A stretch of 64,000 nt of DNA, from assembly GCA_023229785.1 (NCBI GenBank), contig JALNYV010000003.1:30406-94405 (forward strand), written 5' to 3'. A model generated the notes under the pieces. That model saw only the letters and a list, made by a program, of their open reading frames with translations. It ran no database searches and was not told the origin of the DNA. The stretch's first letter is position 1, and every line of letters begins with the position of its first letter. Below are positions 8,793 to 19,401 of this stretch, piece by piece. The position numbers and the translations under genes are program-made. The DNA is from Candidatus Dojkabacteria bacterium. GTDB taxonomy: Bacteria > Patescibacteria > Dojkabacteria > SC72.

Positions 8793-11700
8793 TTAATATA
8801 TCCTCACTCCTAAAATTCTATTTCCATCAATATACAATCGAGTCACCTTATGTGTTGGGTCATATCCACCACACATTAACGGTTGAAATGGTATCGCCCA
8901 CCCCTGAACATATTTAAAAGGATAGTCATTTCCAAATCCTATTTCCTTACTTCCTAACCCATCAAAATCAGGACAATTATGATGTGTTCTGTATTTAGTT
9001 ATCTCATGCCCAGTATAATACTGGTATACTCCATTATCAAACAGTGGGTCTATGTACCAAATAGACCTTGTAAAGGTGCTTTCCCGTCCTGACATGTCAT
9101 ACACATGAACAAAAAAGCAATGGACTTGAGCAATAACAAGAGTTTTTACATTTAGTTTATAATTTCCTAAATACTTATCATTTAACATACTATCCATCTT
9201 AGACACTATCTTAGGTGCTATATAAGGTACGTTAGCTGGACCCTTGATATAAAACTCATTACCAAGTGTTCCATTAATAACCACAGTACCATCAAATACT
9301 TTATCTTCCTCAATAGAACTTGCAGAAACAATTTCTGATAAACTTACCCATTCACTTCCATCATCATATCTAGGATAATCGTAATCGGAAAAACAAACTG
9401 TTTTTATATATCTTGTAATAGTTAAATTCACTTTTCTCTTCACATTATGCTTATTGCCGATAACTAATTTCAATCCCTTACCATTGTTTTCATTTCCAGT
9501 GTAATAATACCTATACTCAGTACTAAGGTCCATACCAACATAATCATTTATTGTACTATTATACCAAAGTGTCCCAATACTTATTGTAGGTATACTAGAG
9601 GCTCCATAACCAATTTCTGCTTCCTCCAAAACCCCTTCGTCTTCTTTATCCAGTGCGGCACCGGTCATATTAAGATTGCTATAGATATACTCATCTGGAT
9701 AATGTGTTTGAGGAGTAGAAAACAATTGTCCTGTTGGGTCTATAAATTCAATAACAAATCTTGCCTTCGAGTAACCACGTTTCTTATCATTCTGAATGTA
9801 GTATCCTTCACTAACAACATATGTTTGCCCCAGAGAAGAGCTCCCAAGATTAGGCTTCCAGTCATCATCTACATTTTTTGCATATGCATCTCTCCACGGT
9901 AAATCTGTTACTGAACCCGCATAATTCCAAGCCCCTGTATTGACCTCATTATGCGCCCCAAACCTGTCTATCATACCCCAAACAAAAGTATGTTTTTTAT
10001 TTGCTTCTAAATACTCATACTGCCCCGTAGATGTGTTAATATCACTTCCTGTCAATACATCCAAAACAACACCATCTTTATCAATAACATATACCTTAAC
10101 AAAGCCTGACTGTAATATATAAAAACTGATAGCAGGGGCCATCCCCAATTCCTCTGTAGTATATGGACTAATACCTATTTTACACACCTTACCAACAACC
10201 AAAGTTAACCAGTCTACTGATGACCTACCCCCTCGCAGAGTAGTGTTGAACATACCACGCTCTAGTTGGTTTGTTCCATCCCCTATCTTAAACACTATAC
10301 CGGTTACACCATTTCCACCCCTTAGTTCCTCTAACCTGACAAAGGATACACTAGAATATCTAATAAGCTCATCTCCAACTTTCATATATCCAGCTTGTGG
10401 AATTCGCAATAAAGTCTCTGTATAATAATCACCATATACTTCATTGTACTCAAAGAACGAATCTGTTTTTCTTATTGCTATGTATAGTTGATACTCGTCA
10501 TCATCCAACAAAACAGTTGTCCCCTCTTGCTCACTCATCGGTAAACCTGTGTTATACACATTAACATCATAAAAGATACTACTATCATACCTACTGAGGC
10601 TTGGGAAAGGATATACAAAGTAGCTTTCCCACGGTTCTTGGGTCTCCAGAGTAAGGTTAGTTATAAACCCATTGTTTGTATAGGATTCGTTAACTCCGGC
10701 CACCCACAACTTATTGGCAGTACTTAGTGTGTTTAACTTTACATCAGTAACACTAATAATATCATTTAATTCAATAAGAGGATTGCCTACAATTTGTATT
10801 TGTGGGTTGATAGTCTTCTCATATGTGTTATATCTAAGGAGTGTCTCGTATGCTAACCACCCAGCCTGATTTTCACTGCTAATTTTTGGCTCTATAATAA
10901 GCATCTGTAATGGTCTACCCACAAAATTATAACTGGAAATAGACCCTATTGATGTTCTATCCATAGCCCTTGATACTATATGCTCTGTAATGGGGTTGTT
11001 TACATTAGCCTGTTGGTTGCTATCTTCTCCAACAGCTTCATACATAGTCGTTTTAACACCCTTTGCCATTCCAACAACAATAATATCATTTCGTATATTG
11101 TCAGCGTCGTTACTAAAACTGTAGCCATCACTTATGACAACACCATTTGCTGTTAAAGTATCCCCAGTAACTATGTCAAAGGCAGGAGTAGTATAGTTTC
11201 TGTCGTACACTAACATCCCATTAAACATAACCGTTGCGGTACTTTTGCTTGTTATTGTTACATTGTATGTTGCAACTCCATAATCAAAATCTAAATCAAT
11301 AATACAAGGATTGTACCCATATATATCATTTATTCCATCAAAAAATCCCCAATCTTCACCAAAGTTCAATTGATAATCAAAAGTTGCCATCTCCCCTAAG
11401 ATATAGTTGCTGACATTTATATGCACAGAGCCAAAACAACTTCCAACAGAAAACACCAACTTAGCACTTTCACCCAAAAAAGTAGCTGTAATCTGGGCGT
11501 TATTGGTGTTTGTTTTATATGTCACCCCACTAATAGCAACAGGGTCAAGATTCTCAGTCCAATCAACTGCGGAACAACTATCAATATCTTTTACTTTTAT
11601 GGGGTTTTTGGTACTGTTAATATAAAAATTACCTTGATGGTTAAATCCATAGTCAAAACCAAAACTATCCAGTAGGCTACTCAGGTTGTCTTTAAGTTTG

Positions 11701-13004
11701 TCATTCATAGAAAATTGCCAAATATAGGCATCATCTGGTTTGTCTACGTTATAGGGGTCTCCATAATTAAACTTCCTGCCTAAAAATATGGAAGTGCTGG
11801 AATTTAGAATATCAACTAAACTATAGTTGGAAGAAATAGTGTCACCAGATTCATTAATATAATCTTTTTTGGCATACAATATATCTGGGTCAATAAACGC
11901 ATTGGTAAAAATATTCTCAACTGCCAGCATAAGATTCCATGAATCATATGCTCTCGGCTTTGTATCTCCCGCTACACCCTCATCATTGTTCTTGTCAACA
12001 TACCCGGCTGTGATATAGTCAAGCATATTTGGATTACCTGTGTTAAACTGGTCATCAAGGAAAGACATCCAATCATAGCATACAATATTGGCAACATCCC
12101 CATTTTTGCTTCTAACAATATCAATTTTTCTTACTTGGCCTGTAAATTTTGTTATCGTTGAAATAGTAGAAACCCCATACCTGTACCCAGCATGGTACTC
12201 TATCATCTGAAATTTCTTTATAACATTATTAGAGACAACATCCTTTAGGTATTCCCCTTCTTTAACATATTCAAAACCAGCCGCACTGCTGGAAGACACA
12301 AGAGGAACTGAAAAAGTTAGCTTCGCTCCACTTCTTCTTTCCTTCTCTAACTCACAACTTATAACACTATCTATTTTTGTGCCTGTAATATAGCCACTAT
12401 AATTTGCATAGTCACTTGGGCTTATAACCCTACCGGCAGATAAAATAACAGGATGGTCGTCGAGGGGCTCTTTAATTTTAGCAACAAAAAACAAATGATT
12501 AGCATCAAGCTTTGATTTATTCCAATACTTTATCTTTATCGGCAACCATGCTTCCGGGTCAGCAGTTGATATTTGCACAGCTTGCACATTATTATCATCA
12601 TTTCCTAATGGTTTGTTAGCTATATAGTTGTACCCATTACATGTAACATCAACGTTTCCCTCACCATAAAAGTATAAAGTAGCCAGATAATAAAACTTTA
12701 TGTATCCCTCATATACAACCATAAATTGACTGCTATCATAGTACTCACTAGATATCTCTATCGGATAATACTTACCAGAATAGAATTTTGCCATCGGATT
12801 ATGGCTAACCCACTTGAGATTAGTATCAGTCGTAGCTGGAACACCAGTGGTATTTATTGTATCATATGAATACCATGAGGCCTTAAACCCATGTGACTTC
12901 ACCGTGTAAGGTGTATCAAAAGTATACAAACTTATATAAGGCTTTGTTATTTTAGCTTCATATGGTTGAAGCCCGTCTATGGTTGGGAAAACTTTAGCAA
13001 TCAC
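8793..13004 (-). CDS. large tail tip / hub protein (Tal-like candidate)
   Basis: This 1,403-residue protein lies two genes after the tape measure, which is the normal place for a tail hub or tail-associated lysin/adhesin. A segment near residues 210-240 (CELEKERRSGAKLTFSVP) resembles the start of hub domains of prophage tail proteins, which describe a ring of beta-sandwiches. The rest is rich in beta-strand, Tyr, Asn and Gly, as in phage tail tip proteins. I see no clear peptidase or glycosidase motif. It starts MIAKVFPTIDG two bases after the upstream stop. The positional call is solid; the precise domain make-up is not. Confidence 0.55.
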   Translation of the reverse strand: MIAKVFPTIDGLQPYEAKITKPYISLYTFDTPYTVKSHGFKASWYSYDTINTTGVPATTDTNLKWVSHNPMAKFYSGKYYPIEISSEYYDSSQFMVVYEGYIKFYYLATLYFYGEGNVDVTCNGYNYIANKPLGNDDNNVQAVQISTADPEAWLPIKIKYWNKSKLDANHLFFVAKIKEPLDDHPVILSAGRVISPSDYANYSGYITGTKIDSVISCELEKERRSGAKLTFSVPLVSSSSAAGFEYVKEGEYLKDVVSNNVIKKFQMIEYHAGYRYGVSTISTITKFTGQVRKIDIVRSKNGDVANIVCYDWMSFLDDQFNTGNPNMLDYITAGYVDKNNDEGVAGDTKPRAYDSWNLMLAVENIFTNAFIDPDILYAKKDYINESGDTISSNYSLVDILNSSTSIFLGRKFNYGDPYNVDKPDDAYIWQFSMNDKLKDNLSSLLDSFGFDYGFNHQGNFYINSTKNPIKVKDIDSCSAVDWTENLDPVAISGVTYKTNTNNAQITATFLGESAKLVFSVGSCFGSVHINVSNYILGEMATFDYQLNFGEDWGFFDGINDIYGYNPCIIDLDFDYGVATYNVTITSKSTATVMFNGMLVYDRNYTTPAFDIVTGDTLTANGVVISDGYSFSNDADNIRNDIIVVGMAKGVKTTMYEAVGEDSNQQANVNNPITEHIVSRAMDRTSIGSISSYNFVGRPLQMLIIEPKISSENQAGWLAYETLLRYNTYEKTINPQIQIVGNPLIELNDIISVTDVKLNTLSTANKLWVAGVNESYTNNGFITNLTLETQEPWESYFVYPFPSLSRYDSSIFYDVNVYNTGLPMSEQEGTTVLLDDDEYQLYIAIRKTDSFFEYNEVYGDYYTETLLRIPQAGYMKVGDELIRYSSVSFVRLEELRGGNGVTGIVFKIGDGTNQLERGMFNTTLRGGRSSVDWLTLVVGKVCKIGISPYTTEELGMAPAISFYILQSGFVKVYVIDKDGVVLDVLTGSDINTSTGQYEYLEANKKHTFVWGMIDRFGAHNEVNTGAWNYAGSVTDLPWRDAYAKNVDDDWKPNLGSSSLGQTYVVSEGYYIQNDKKRGYSKARFVIEFIDPTGQLFSTPQTHYPDEYIYSNLNMTGAALDKEDEGVLEEAEIGYGASSIPTISIGTLWYNSTINDYVGMDLSTEYRYYYTGNENNGKGLKLVIGNKHNVKRKVNLTITRYIKTVCFSDYDYPRYDDGSEWVSLSEIVSASSIEEDKVFDGTVVINGTLGNEFYIKGPANVPYIAPKIVSKMDSMLNDKYLGNYKLNVKTLVIAQVHCFFVHVYDMSGRESTFTRSIWYIDPLFDNGVYQYYTGHEITKYRTHHNCPDFDGLGSKEIGFGNDYPFKYVQGWAIPFQPLMCGGYDPTHKVTRLYIDGNRILGVRIY

Positions 13005-13006
13005 TT

Positions 13007-13417
13007 TTATACCTCTGGATACAACGAGAGTTCAACATTATACTTTATTTTGCCACCACCTGTAGCCTGCTCTATACTTACATCACAATTTCCAACCCTA
13101 ACTTTAGTCCAACCTAATGTCGGGTACGTGTAGTCAATGTCCCTGAAATTAACATACTTTATATCACCATAGTACGCTTTAATAGTAGCTACCATAGTTC
13201 CAAACCCTGCTATAGCTCCCTTGGCAATAGGCCCCCACCTTAACACATATGGACGGTCGTCAAAATAACTATCTTGCATTATCTTACCACCGTCGAGAAC
13301 ATCCATAACAACTTGTTTTTCACTATTATGGAGGTCCAAAAATGAAGGATTCAAAGGTACTGTATAAGCACCAACCTCAGTTGCGGTATCATTTAAAATT
13401 ACTCTTAATAATGACAT
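13007..13417 (-). CDS. distal tail protein candidate (Dit-like)
   Basis: I place the start at an ATG at 13417, giving 136 residues that begin MSLLRVILND. A longer frame reaches back into the tape-measure gene, but the chosen ATG sits one base after the tape-measure stop and has AGGTAG upstream. The protein is beta-rich with YVLRWGPIAKG near the middle and a strand-like C-terminus. It lies between tape measure and hub, which is the Dit or minor tail slot in siphophages. At 136 residues it is shorter than most Dit proteins (about 200-250), so it may be a reduced N-terminal Dit ring or another small tail protein. Function is inferred from position. Confidence 0.45.
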   Translation of the reverse strand: MSLLRVILNDTATEVGAYTVPLNPSFLDLHNSEKQVVMDVLDGGKIMQDSYFDDRPYVLRWGPIAKGAIAGFGTMVATIKAYYGDIKYVNFRDIDYTYPTLGWTKVRVGNCDVSIEQATGGGKIKYNVELSLYPEV

Positions 13418-13418
13418 A

Positions 13419-16400
13419 CTACCTATCCATAACAGATATATTAGTAGACCCTCTGCTATAAAGGTCATTTAGTTGTTTTGCTAATAGTGTTGCTGTATCC
13501 TGTCCTATATTACCACCAGAAGCATTTATCTGATTAATTATGGTAACAGCACCACCACCATATCCTTGACCAGACGGTAAAGAGAAGTTAGCGGGAGCAT
13601 TTATTATCTCTGGAGAAAGTTTGTCCACTAACTGTGCTGTATTTTTTTCAATCCTCTCTATATTACTCGCTACTTCTTCTTTCTCTTTACTACCCCCAAA
13701 TATACCACCTAAAACACCTCCAAGTAATTCACCTACGCCCATACCAACTCCCGGAGGAAGTCCGACTGCCACAGCCCCTGCTGAACCCAAGACACCACCA
13801 ATATCAGAGCCAACATTAACACCTTCAGTACTCTTTCCCTGACCTTTAGTAATGGCTACCGCTATTCCACGACTTGCCAAGCTACCCACTCTCTTTGCTA
13901 AACCATTAAGCGCATTTTTAAGTTCTTCTTCTTTCAACTTTGCAATAGCCGCATCTAATTCTGGTGTACCTACCCCTCCTTGTAATGCAGCTTTGCCATT
14001 TGATAACCTCTTAATACCCTCAAGATTGGTTACAACCTCTTCTTTCATTATCTCATTCAATTCCTTATTTAATGCTACGTGCTGTTGTCCATATAGTTGC
14101 TCCATCCCCAAAGAGGTTCTATTAACACTCAAAAGGTCCGATAACAAAGGAGTTGTCTTCTGTTGTGTAACGTCACTTACCTTGACTTCATCAAGAGTTG
14201 TTTTCTTTGAAGCTAACCTCATAGTCGTTAATTCATCACTAACTATTTTTGTTATATAAGAGTTATTATCTAACGCATTACTAAAATCTGTAATCAACGC
14301 TGTAGTTGCTGATTGTGGGGAAACATCCTTAACCTGTGTTTTGCTAACAGTGTTTGATAACTCCGCAACAACTTTTTTATCCTCCCCTACTGCTTTAGCT
14401 CCTGCCTTTAATTCACCACGAACCAACTTCACTATAAATGAGTCATCAAACTCCAGAGCACCCCCTATAGAGGCGGCTATACGTGGGATAATATCCTTCT
14501 CCACCGCTAAAAATGATTGATATAACGAATCCCCAATTGATTCCCCTAACTTTTTACCACTGGACAAAACACTCTCTTCAATATTGTCTGTAAGTCCCTT
14601 TGAATCCAACACAGATTGTAATCTAGCAACATCCTTATTGGCTCCAGTTATGACATTGGAGGCCTTGTCTTTAAACCAAACTATAAAAGCTTCCGCATCG
14701 GACTGTGCCATAGACGAATATATACTGGAAAACAATTTTTTAATAGAACTAAAACCATTATCCTTACTGAGTGATTCTACCCAACCTTCAGTATCTGTAA
14801 GCAATGTCTTAAACGCATCACCAATACCATCAGTCCTTTTGCTTATTCTACTCATAGCTTCTTCTGCCATCTCATACTGAATGGTTAATTTACTATTGAG
14901 TTTTTCTAATTCATAGCTAGCTATAAGCTTCTGTTTTTCAGTTCTGTACTGTTCATTGTCTATTATGCTAAGTGCCAACTTTGTGTCTAGTTGAGCTATC
15001 TGTGAGTCAAGTATGCTCTTCTGTATTTTCTCATTCTTGCTCCATGCCAGCAATGAGGACTCAGAAGTTAAACTGTTTAGCTTAATCTGTTGACCATACA
15101 TAGCATTTAGCATAGCTGTATTGTGCTCTATTAACCCACTCTCAAGTTTCCTATACTCTTGTATGTCCTTTGTCAACCTCAGTATCTTACTGTAAGCAGC
15201 AATAGCTTCTTTAAATAACGGAGCATCTTCCTTCTGTATTTCTCTTAAAGAATACAAACGAGCACTTATACTTGCTATTTTATCCTTTAACTCATTAACT
15301 TCGTCCTCTGCTAAAAATTTATCACCAAAGGCCCATGATTCATTCAAAAACAAAATTCTTTGTGTTTCTTTAAGCTCCCTACCTAGTGAACTTAGCTGTA
15401 TTGTGTTGTCCCGTTGTCTATTAACTAACTCCGTTACAGCATTTTCAGCAAACTTGGCATGCTCAGCAACCCTATCATAACTATTACCCAACAAGCTAGC
15501 TTGTCTTTCTACTAGTGACATCATTTCTAACTGAGTATTAAAACCAGCAACTAATTCACCACTACTTTGTTTTATACCGGAAATAAAGGCCACAACATCA
15601 AAACTTACTGCCCATGCTTTACCCTCTTTAGCTCCCTCTTTAAGCATGTTAGTTATGTTCCCCAATAATCCCGATACTTGTACAAAATCAGACGGCTTCA
15701 AGGCCTGCTTCAAATCTGCATTTATTAATCTAATAGCTGCATCAGCTATGTCATTCAAATCACCTGCCACATTTGTTGTCTTCAAAAATCCAAGCTTGGT
15801 ACCAAGCTCTTGGTTATCTTTAAATATCTCCGCATAAATCTTTTCCATCCCAATTGCGTCAAGTGTTATTTTTGCCGCTTCTTCTACTGATTTCTTACGC
15901 GCTGTTATCAACGCTGTGGCATCCTTACCTTGGGCAGCAGCAGCAGCAATCTTATTACTATTTAGTTTTACCTCATTGTACTTTTCCTCTAATGCTATCG
16001 CTTGCTTTTTGAGTTCTATTGTCTTGGTTAAATTAGCTATACCCGGAGATGAACGAAGCATTGCGGCAGTTTCAGCCGCACCCCCATACATTGACGCTGC
16101 TTCTTCTCCATTCCCACCCATTGTAGTAACATTTCGACGCCAAAGTTCCTTAGCCTTCTCTAACTCCGTTTCCAACTCAGCCAAATCTAATTTGAAAAAC
16201 TTCTTGATGCCACTATCTAGATTGCCGGAAGATGCAAACATCCCCATAAATTGCTCTTGAATATTTGAATCGGCGGTTGACTTCTCCATGAAAGATATTA
16301 GGTCTTTAAATGACTCTTTATATCTCTTCATTGGCTCCGCCAACACTTCACCAGCCATTGTTCTCTGCACTTCTGAATACTTAGTGTTAAACATCTCTAT

Positions 16401-18257
16401 AAGGTCAATAACTTTAGTAATCTCATCTGCTGTTAAGTTTGCTACATTCTTTCCAGAAAGAAACATAGCTATCTCGTCAGCCGCTTCCTTCGCTGTGATT
16501 TTATTTTGCTTGAAACTTTTTGTAACTTCAAAAACTTTGGTATTTATCAACGAAAACTTTGTCTGGCTGCTAAAGACATCCAAATTAGAAAAAGAAATAT
16601 CATTTAAACTTTTAGCAAACTCATCTAATATCTTTGTACCCTCTTCTAAGGCTTTGTTCTGTTCCTTCAGTTTCTTTATAAAAGAGGCTATCTCTGGCGC
16701 AACCGTAAATAACACAGCACCAAGTATGGAGAGTCTACCTGCCCACTTTGCCAATCCAGTAATCTGAGATGCTATTTTACTCTGTGGTTCTGTTAACTTT
16801 TTGGATGCTTCCCCAAAAACCAGACTAAAGGTGCTAACCCCCTTCATAACACCGACTCTTGTGGCATCAAACCCAATCAACATCTTTCGAGCAGCAAGTA
16901 CGGCGGCTGAAATCATTACAAAACTAGTCACTACCCTATATACACCACCCGGAATTTTATTCAGCCCAGATGAAACAGCACCCAAACTTTCTTGTGTGGC
17001 AACTAAGTTATTAAGATACCCTGCTGATGTTAAGGTAGACATAAACTGCATTGTTTCAGTTGATGCTATTTTAGTTCTCTTAGCATATGTCTCAAGAACA
17101 ATTGCGTTAGCATCAATGGCAGCACCAAATGACTCTTGGGCTTTCTTATTAATTTCCAACGCCCGTGGCATTTGCTGTATAAATGCTTGGAATTTAGCAT
17201 AATGCCTAACTTGGGCCAACACCATCGCTATGTTTTCTTTTTCAACTTCAGTGGCACTCTGAAGAGCGGTGTATAAATCTGAGAATATATCGAGAAGTGG
17301 CCTAAACTCATCCTTTGTTCTGTATACTGCTACCCCTAACTCTCCTAAAGCCGCAACACCTTCCTTTGAGACAAGCATTGACAGTACTCTTTTGAAAACA
17401 TTTGAAGCCTCTTTACCAGAAATACGAGAAGCCTCCCCAAGAGCACCTACAATGGCAAACAAGGAATTCATGTCCCCATTTATAGCCGTCACTGCCGGAC
17501 CTATACCGGTTATTGCTTGTACTAAGTCCCTAGCCTCTACTGCCGTCTCTGCTTGTACTTTCTGAATCTTATCCATAAGGGAAGCAGAGTTCTCAAAACT
17601 CATACCAAAAATTTTATTTGCGCCAATAATAGCATCAATAATTTGTTTAGTCTCAGCACCGGTTGTGTTCAACCCAAGTAAGGCTGTTCTAGCCGCAGAA
17701 ATTGACTGGGCGGCAGAAAGACCTGCTTGTGCAAATACTCTTAATATGTCAACCACTTCAAGTGGGTCACGCCCGAATTCAATAGAAAGGGAAAAAGCTT
17801 TTTCTTTCAAAAATCCAAAATCAGTTGCTTTAGGAAGTACTTTTTTCAACTCACCCATAGCAGTATCTAGCTTAACTGTAAACTCATACGCCTCTCTGAT
17901 TTTTTGAGTTACAGCAAAAACTGCGGCACCCATCGCTCCCCAAATAAAAACACGGCGGCCCACATCACCAATAGACGCACTGCTGCCTTGTATTCCCTTA
18001 TTTAATTTTTTGATTAATTTTTCTTCATCAGTAAGTATTGGTTTTAGTGTTCTTCCGGCCCTAGCAAGTTCTTCTTGCGTTCTGACAACATTGGCCTCCC
18101 CTTTTACAAGCACACTAGCAGAACTGGTAACTGCTGTTCCAATACCATTGATTTCGTTGCGTAATGTAGCAACTCGTTGCCTTAACTTTTGAGCATCACG
18201 TTCAAAACCCGCTAAGCTAAGACTCGTTCGTATAACAAATGCTGGTGTTGTGGTCAT
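13419..18257 (-). CDS. tail tape measure protein
   Basis: This 1,612-residue protein sets tail length and is threaded inside the tail tube. Residues about 110-300 carry the TP901-type core: LDTAMGELKKVLPKATDFG, then AQAGLSAAQSISAARTALLG, AVEARDLVQAITGIGPAV and SGKEASNVFKRVLS. It has several hydrophobic helices (for example VVTSFVMISAAVLAARKM), long coiled-coil regions and a Gly-rich C-terminal segment (GVGMGVGELLGGVLGGIFGG). Using about 1.5 angstrom per residue, the tail would be roughly 240 nm. It directly follows the frameshifting chaperone gene, the hallmark order of long-tailed phages. The start MTTTPAFVIRTSL has AAGGAAG upstream. Confidence 0.93.
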   Translation of the reverse strand: MTTTPAFVIRTSLSLAGFERDAQKLRQRVATLRNEINGIGTAVTSSASVLVKGEANVVRTQEELARAGRTLKPILTDEEKLIKKLNKGIQGSSASIGDVGRRVFIWGAMGAAVFAVTQKIREAYEFTVKLDTAMGELKKVLPKATDFGFLKEKAFSLSIEFGRDPLEVVDILRVFAQAGLSAAQSISAARTALLGLNTTGAETKQIIDAIIGANKIFGMSFENSASLMDKIQKVQAETAVEARDLVQAITGIGPAVTAINGDMNSLFAIVGALGEASRISGKEASNVFKRVLSMLVSKEGVAALGELGVAVYRTKDEFRPLLDIFSDLYTALQSATEVEKENIAMVLAQVRHYAKFQAFIQQMPRALEINKKAQESFGAAIDANAIVLETYAKRTKIASTETMQFMSTLTSAGYLNNLVATQESLGAVSSGLNKIPGGVYRVVTSFVMISAAVLAARKMLIGFDATRVGVMKGVSTFSLVFGEASKKLTEPQSKIASQITGLAKWAGRLSILGAVLFTVAPEIASFIKKLKEQNKALEEGTKILDEFAKSLNDISFSNLDVFSSQTKFSLINTKVFEVTKSFKQNKITAKEAADEIAMFLSGKNVANLTADEITKVIDLIEMFNTKYSEVQRTMAGEVLAEPMKRYKESFKDLISFMEKSTADSNIQEQFMGMFASSGNLDSGIKKFFKLDLAELETELEKAKELWRRNVTTMGGNGEEAASMYGGAAETAAMLRSSPGIANLTKTIELKKQAIALEEKYNEVKLNSNKIAAAAAQGKDATALITARKKSVEEAAKITLDAIGMEKIYAEIFKDNQELGTKLGFLKTTNVAGDLNDIADAAIRLINADLKQALKPSDFVQVSGLLGNITNMLKEGAKEGKAWAVSFDVVAFISGIKQSSGELVAGFNTQLEMMSLVERQASLLGNSYDRVAEHAKFAENAVTELVNRQRDNTIQLSSLGRELKETQRILFLNESWAFGDKFLAEDEVNELKDKIASISARLYSLREIQKEDAPLFKEAIAAYSKILRLTKDIQEYRKLESGLIEHNTAMLNAMYGQQIKLNSLTSESSLLAWSKNEKIQKSILDSQIAQLDTKLALSIIDNEQYRTEKQKLIASYELEKLNSKLTIQYEMAEEAMSRISKRTDGIGDAFKTLLTDTEGWVESLSKDNGFSSIKKLFSSIYSSMAQSDAEAFIVWFKDKASNVITGANKDVARLQSVLDSKGLTDNIEESVLSSGKKLGESIGDSLYQSFLAVEKDIIPRIAASIGGALEFDDSFIVKLVRGELKAGAKAVGEDKKVVAELSNTVSKTQVKDVSPQSATTALITDFSNALDNNSYITKIVSDELTTMRLASKKTTLDEVKVSDVTQQKTTPLLSDLLSVNRTSLGMEQLYGQQHVALNKELNEIMKEEVVTNLEGIKRLSNGKAALQGGVGTPELDAAIAKLKEEELKNALNGLAKRVGSLASRGIAVAITKGQGKSTEGVNVGSDIGGVLGSAGAVAVGLPPGVGMGVGELLGGVLGGIFGGSKEKEEVASNIERIEKNTAQLVDKLSPEIINAPANFSLPSGQGYGGGAVTIINQINASGGNIGQDTATLLAKQLNDLYSRGSTNISVMDR

Positions 18258-18308
18258 GTCACTTCCTTATCCCAAACTAAAAATTATAGTTATAATCTAA
18301 GAATGGCC

Positions 18309-19393
18309 TTAGTCAGTTTGAGACCACGATTTAGCATTTTTACCCTTAGTTTGGTCTCGTTTCCACTTTGAAACAAACGTATCCAATCTGTCAGGGTCTT
18401 CTACTGTATCTGCGTCTGGATGAGGACCATCTGGTCCTGTCACCCACTCATAATAATCAAACCAGTTTTTGAGTAACACTTGTTGAAGAGTGAGGTCACT
18501 GGCTAACCTCGGAGAACCATCTGGATTTTTAAAGTATGGAACCCCATGCTCCTTAGAATACCTATATCTTATCAGGTTTTCTGGTCTACAAGCGTATCTC
18601 CGAAAAAAGATACATCTACCCCACGAAGGACCATATTAAACAGAGACAAAATCCTCAAACTAGTATAGTCTGAACTAAGCAAATCTCCCATATTCTTCCA
18701 GTATGGAGAAATTGTATCACCTTTCTTTACCTTCACACATACAGGCGCATACAACTTAACTTTTTCTAAATTAGCTTGTTCTTCCAAAGATTCCCCAAAT
18801 AAGACTATCTTTTTAGATTGTAAATCTAAGTAGTCTAATTTTAAATTAGCTAATTCTTTCCATACCAAAAAGGCCTGTTCAGACTCTCTGTTAATTATAT
18901 TCTCCAACTCTAACTTACGAGCTTCTTTCTTCTTATTGCTCCCAAGGTCTTCCTTTTGAATAGTTAAATCATGTATCTTCTCACGATAATCTTCAAATAA
19001 CTTGTCTTTTTCCCTTATCTCATCCGGTAAGGATTCAAGTTTAGTCTCATCCTCATCTGTCCACGCCCCCTTTGATACTACAACTTGTTTTCCATCTTGC
19101 TCTATCATTACTGGTTGCTTATATATGGCTCTCAATTGAGCAATTGTCAACAACTTCCCTTTTCGCAATTGCTCCCCCTTAAACTCCGCTTGCAGTCGCT
19201 CACCTTGCAGTGTCAACTCTACTCCGGGCAATTCATATATAATAGTACCAATACCGGACAAAAAGACAGTTTGTACGCCCTTAGTAACACCCTCTGCTGT
19301 GGTGTTATCCTCTACGGTTACTTCCTCCTTAACCATTTCCGGCGACTTGGAAATATCTTCCTCGAACCTACCTCTGTTCACCTCTTTGCTCAT
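18309..19393 (-). CDS. tail assembly chaperone, -1 frameshift fusion (gpGT-like)
   Basis: The 273-residue chaperone frame can shift by -1 at the heptamer at 18602-18608. It then reads a second frame that stays open to a TAA at 18309, giving a fusion of about 361 residues. The extension begins RRYACRPENLIRYRYSKEHG and ends KNAKSWSQTD; it has no plausible start codon of its own, which supports expression only by frameshift. In lambda and most long-tailed phages such a pair (gpG and gpGT) coats and folds the tape measure protein before tail tube assembly. The position immediately before the tape measure gene matches exactly. Frameshift efficiency cannot be judged from sequence. Confidence 0.82.
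18572..19393 (-). CDS. tail assembly chaperone, short form (gpG-like)
   Basis: This is the zero-frame product of 273 residues, ending GDTLVDQKT shortly after the slippery site. It begins MSKEVNRGRFEED behind AGGAGAAATT. The middle is highly charged (EREKDKLFEDYREK-like helices), as expected for a coiled helical chaperone, and the N-terminal part has beta-rich TVFLSGIGTIIYELP. No sequence family was recognised with certainty; the role rests on position before the tape measure and on the frameshift arrangement. In related systems the short form is made in large excess over the fusion. Confidence 0.75.
   Translation of the reverse strand: MSKEVNRGRFEEDISKSPEMVKEEVTVEDNTTAEGVTKGVQTVFLSGIGTIIYELPGVELTLQGERLQAEFKGEQLRKGKLLTIAQLRAIYKQPVMIEQDGKQVVVSKGAWTDEDETKLESLPDEIREKDKLFEDYREKIHDLTIQKEDLGSNKKKEARKLELENIINRESEQAFLVWKELANLKLDYLDLQSKKIVLFGESLEEQANLEKVKLYAPVCVKVKKGDTISPYWKNMGDLLSSDYTSLRILSLFNMVLRGVDVSFFGDTLVDQKT
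18602..18608 (-). promoter_or_regulatory. -1 programmed frameshift slippery heptamer T TTT TTC
   Basis: In the zero frame the codons are TCT TTT TTC GGA, so the heptamer has the X XXY YYZ form that allows both tRNAs to re-pair one base back. The zero-frame stop lies ten codons downstream, and the -1 frame is open for 97 more codons. I did not confirm a downstream pseudoknot or an upstream Shine-Dalgarno stimulator. Confidence 0.8.
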
Positions 19394-19401
19394 AATTTCT
19401 C

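Noticed and set aside
13621..17907. Many plus-strand open frames of 60-160 codons antisense to the tape measure gene
   Set aside because: They lie opposite a clear tape measure gene, lack ribosome sites and show no protein family features; they arise from codon bias on the other strand.
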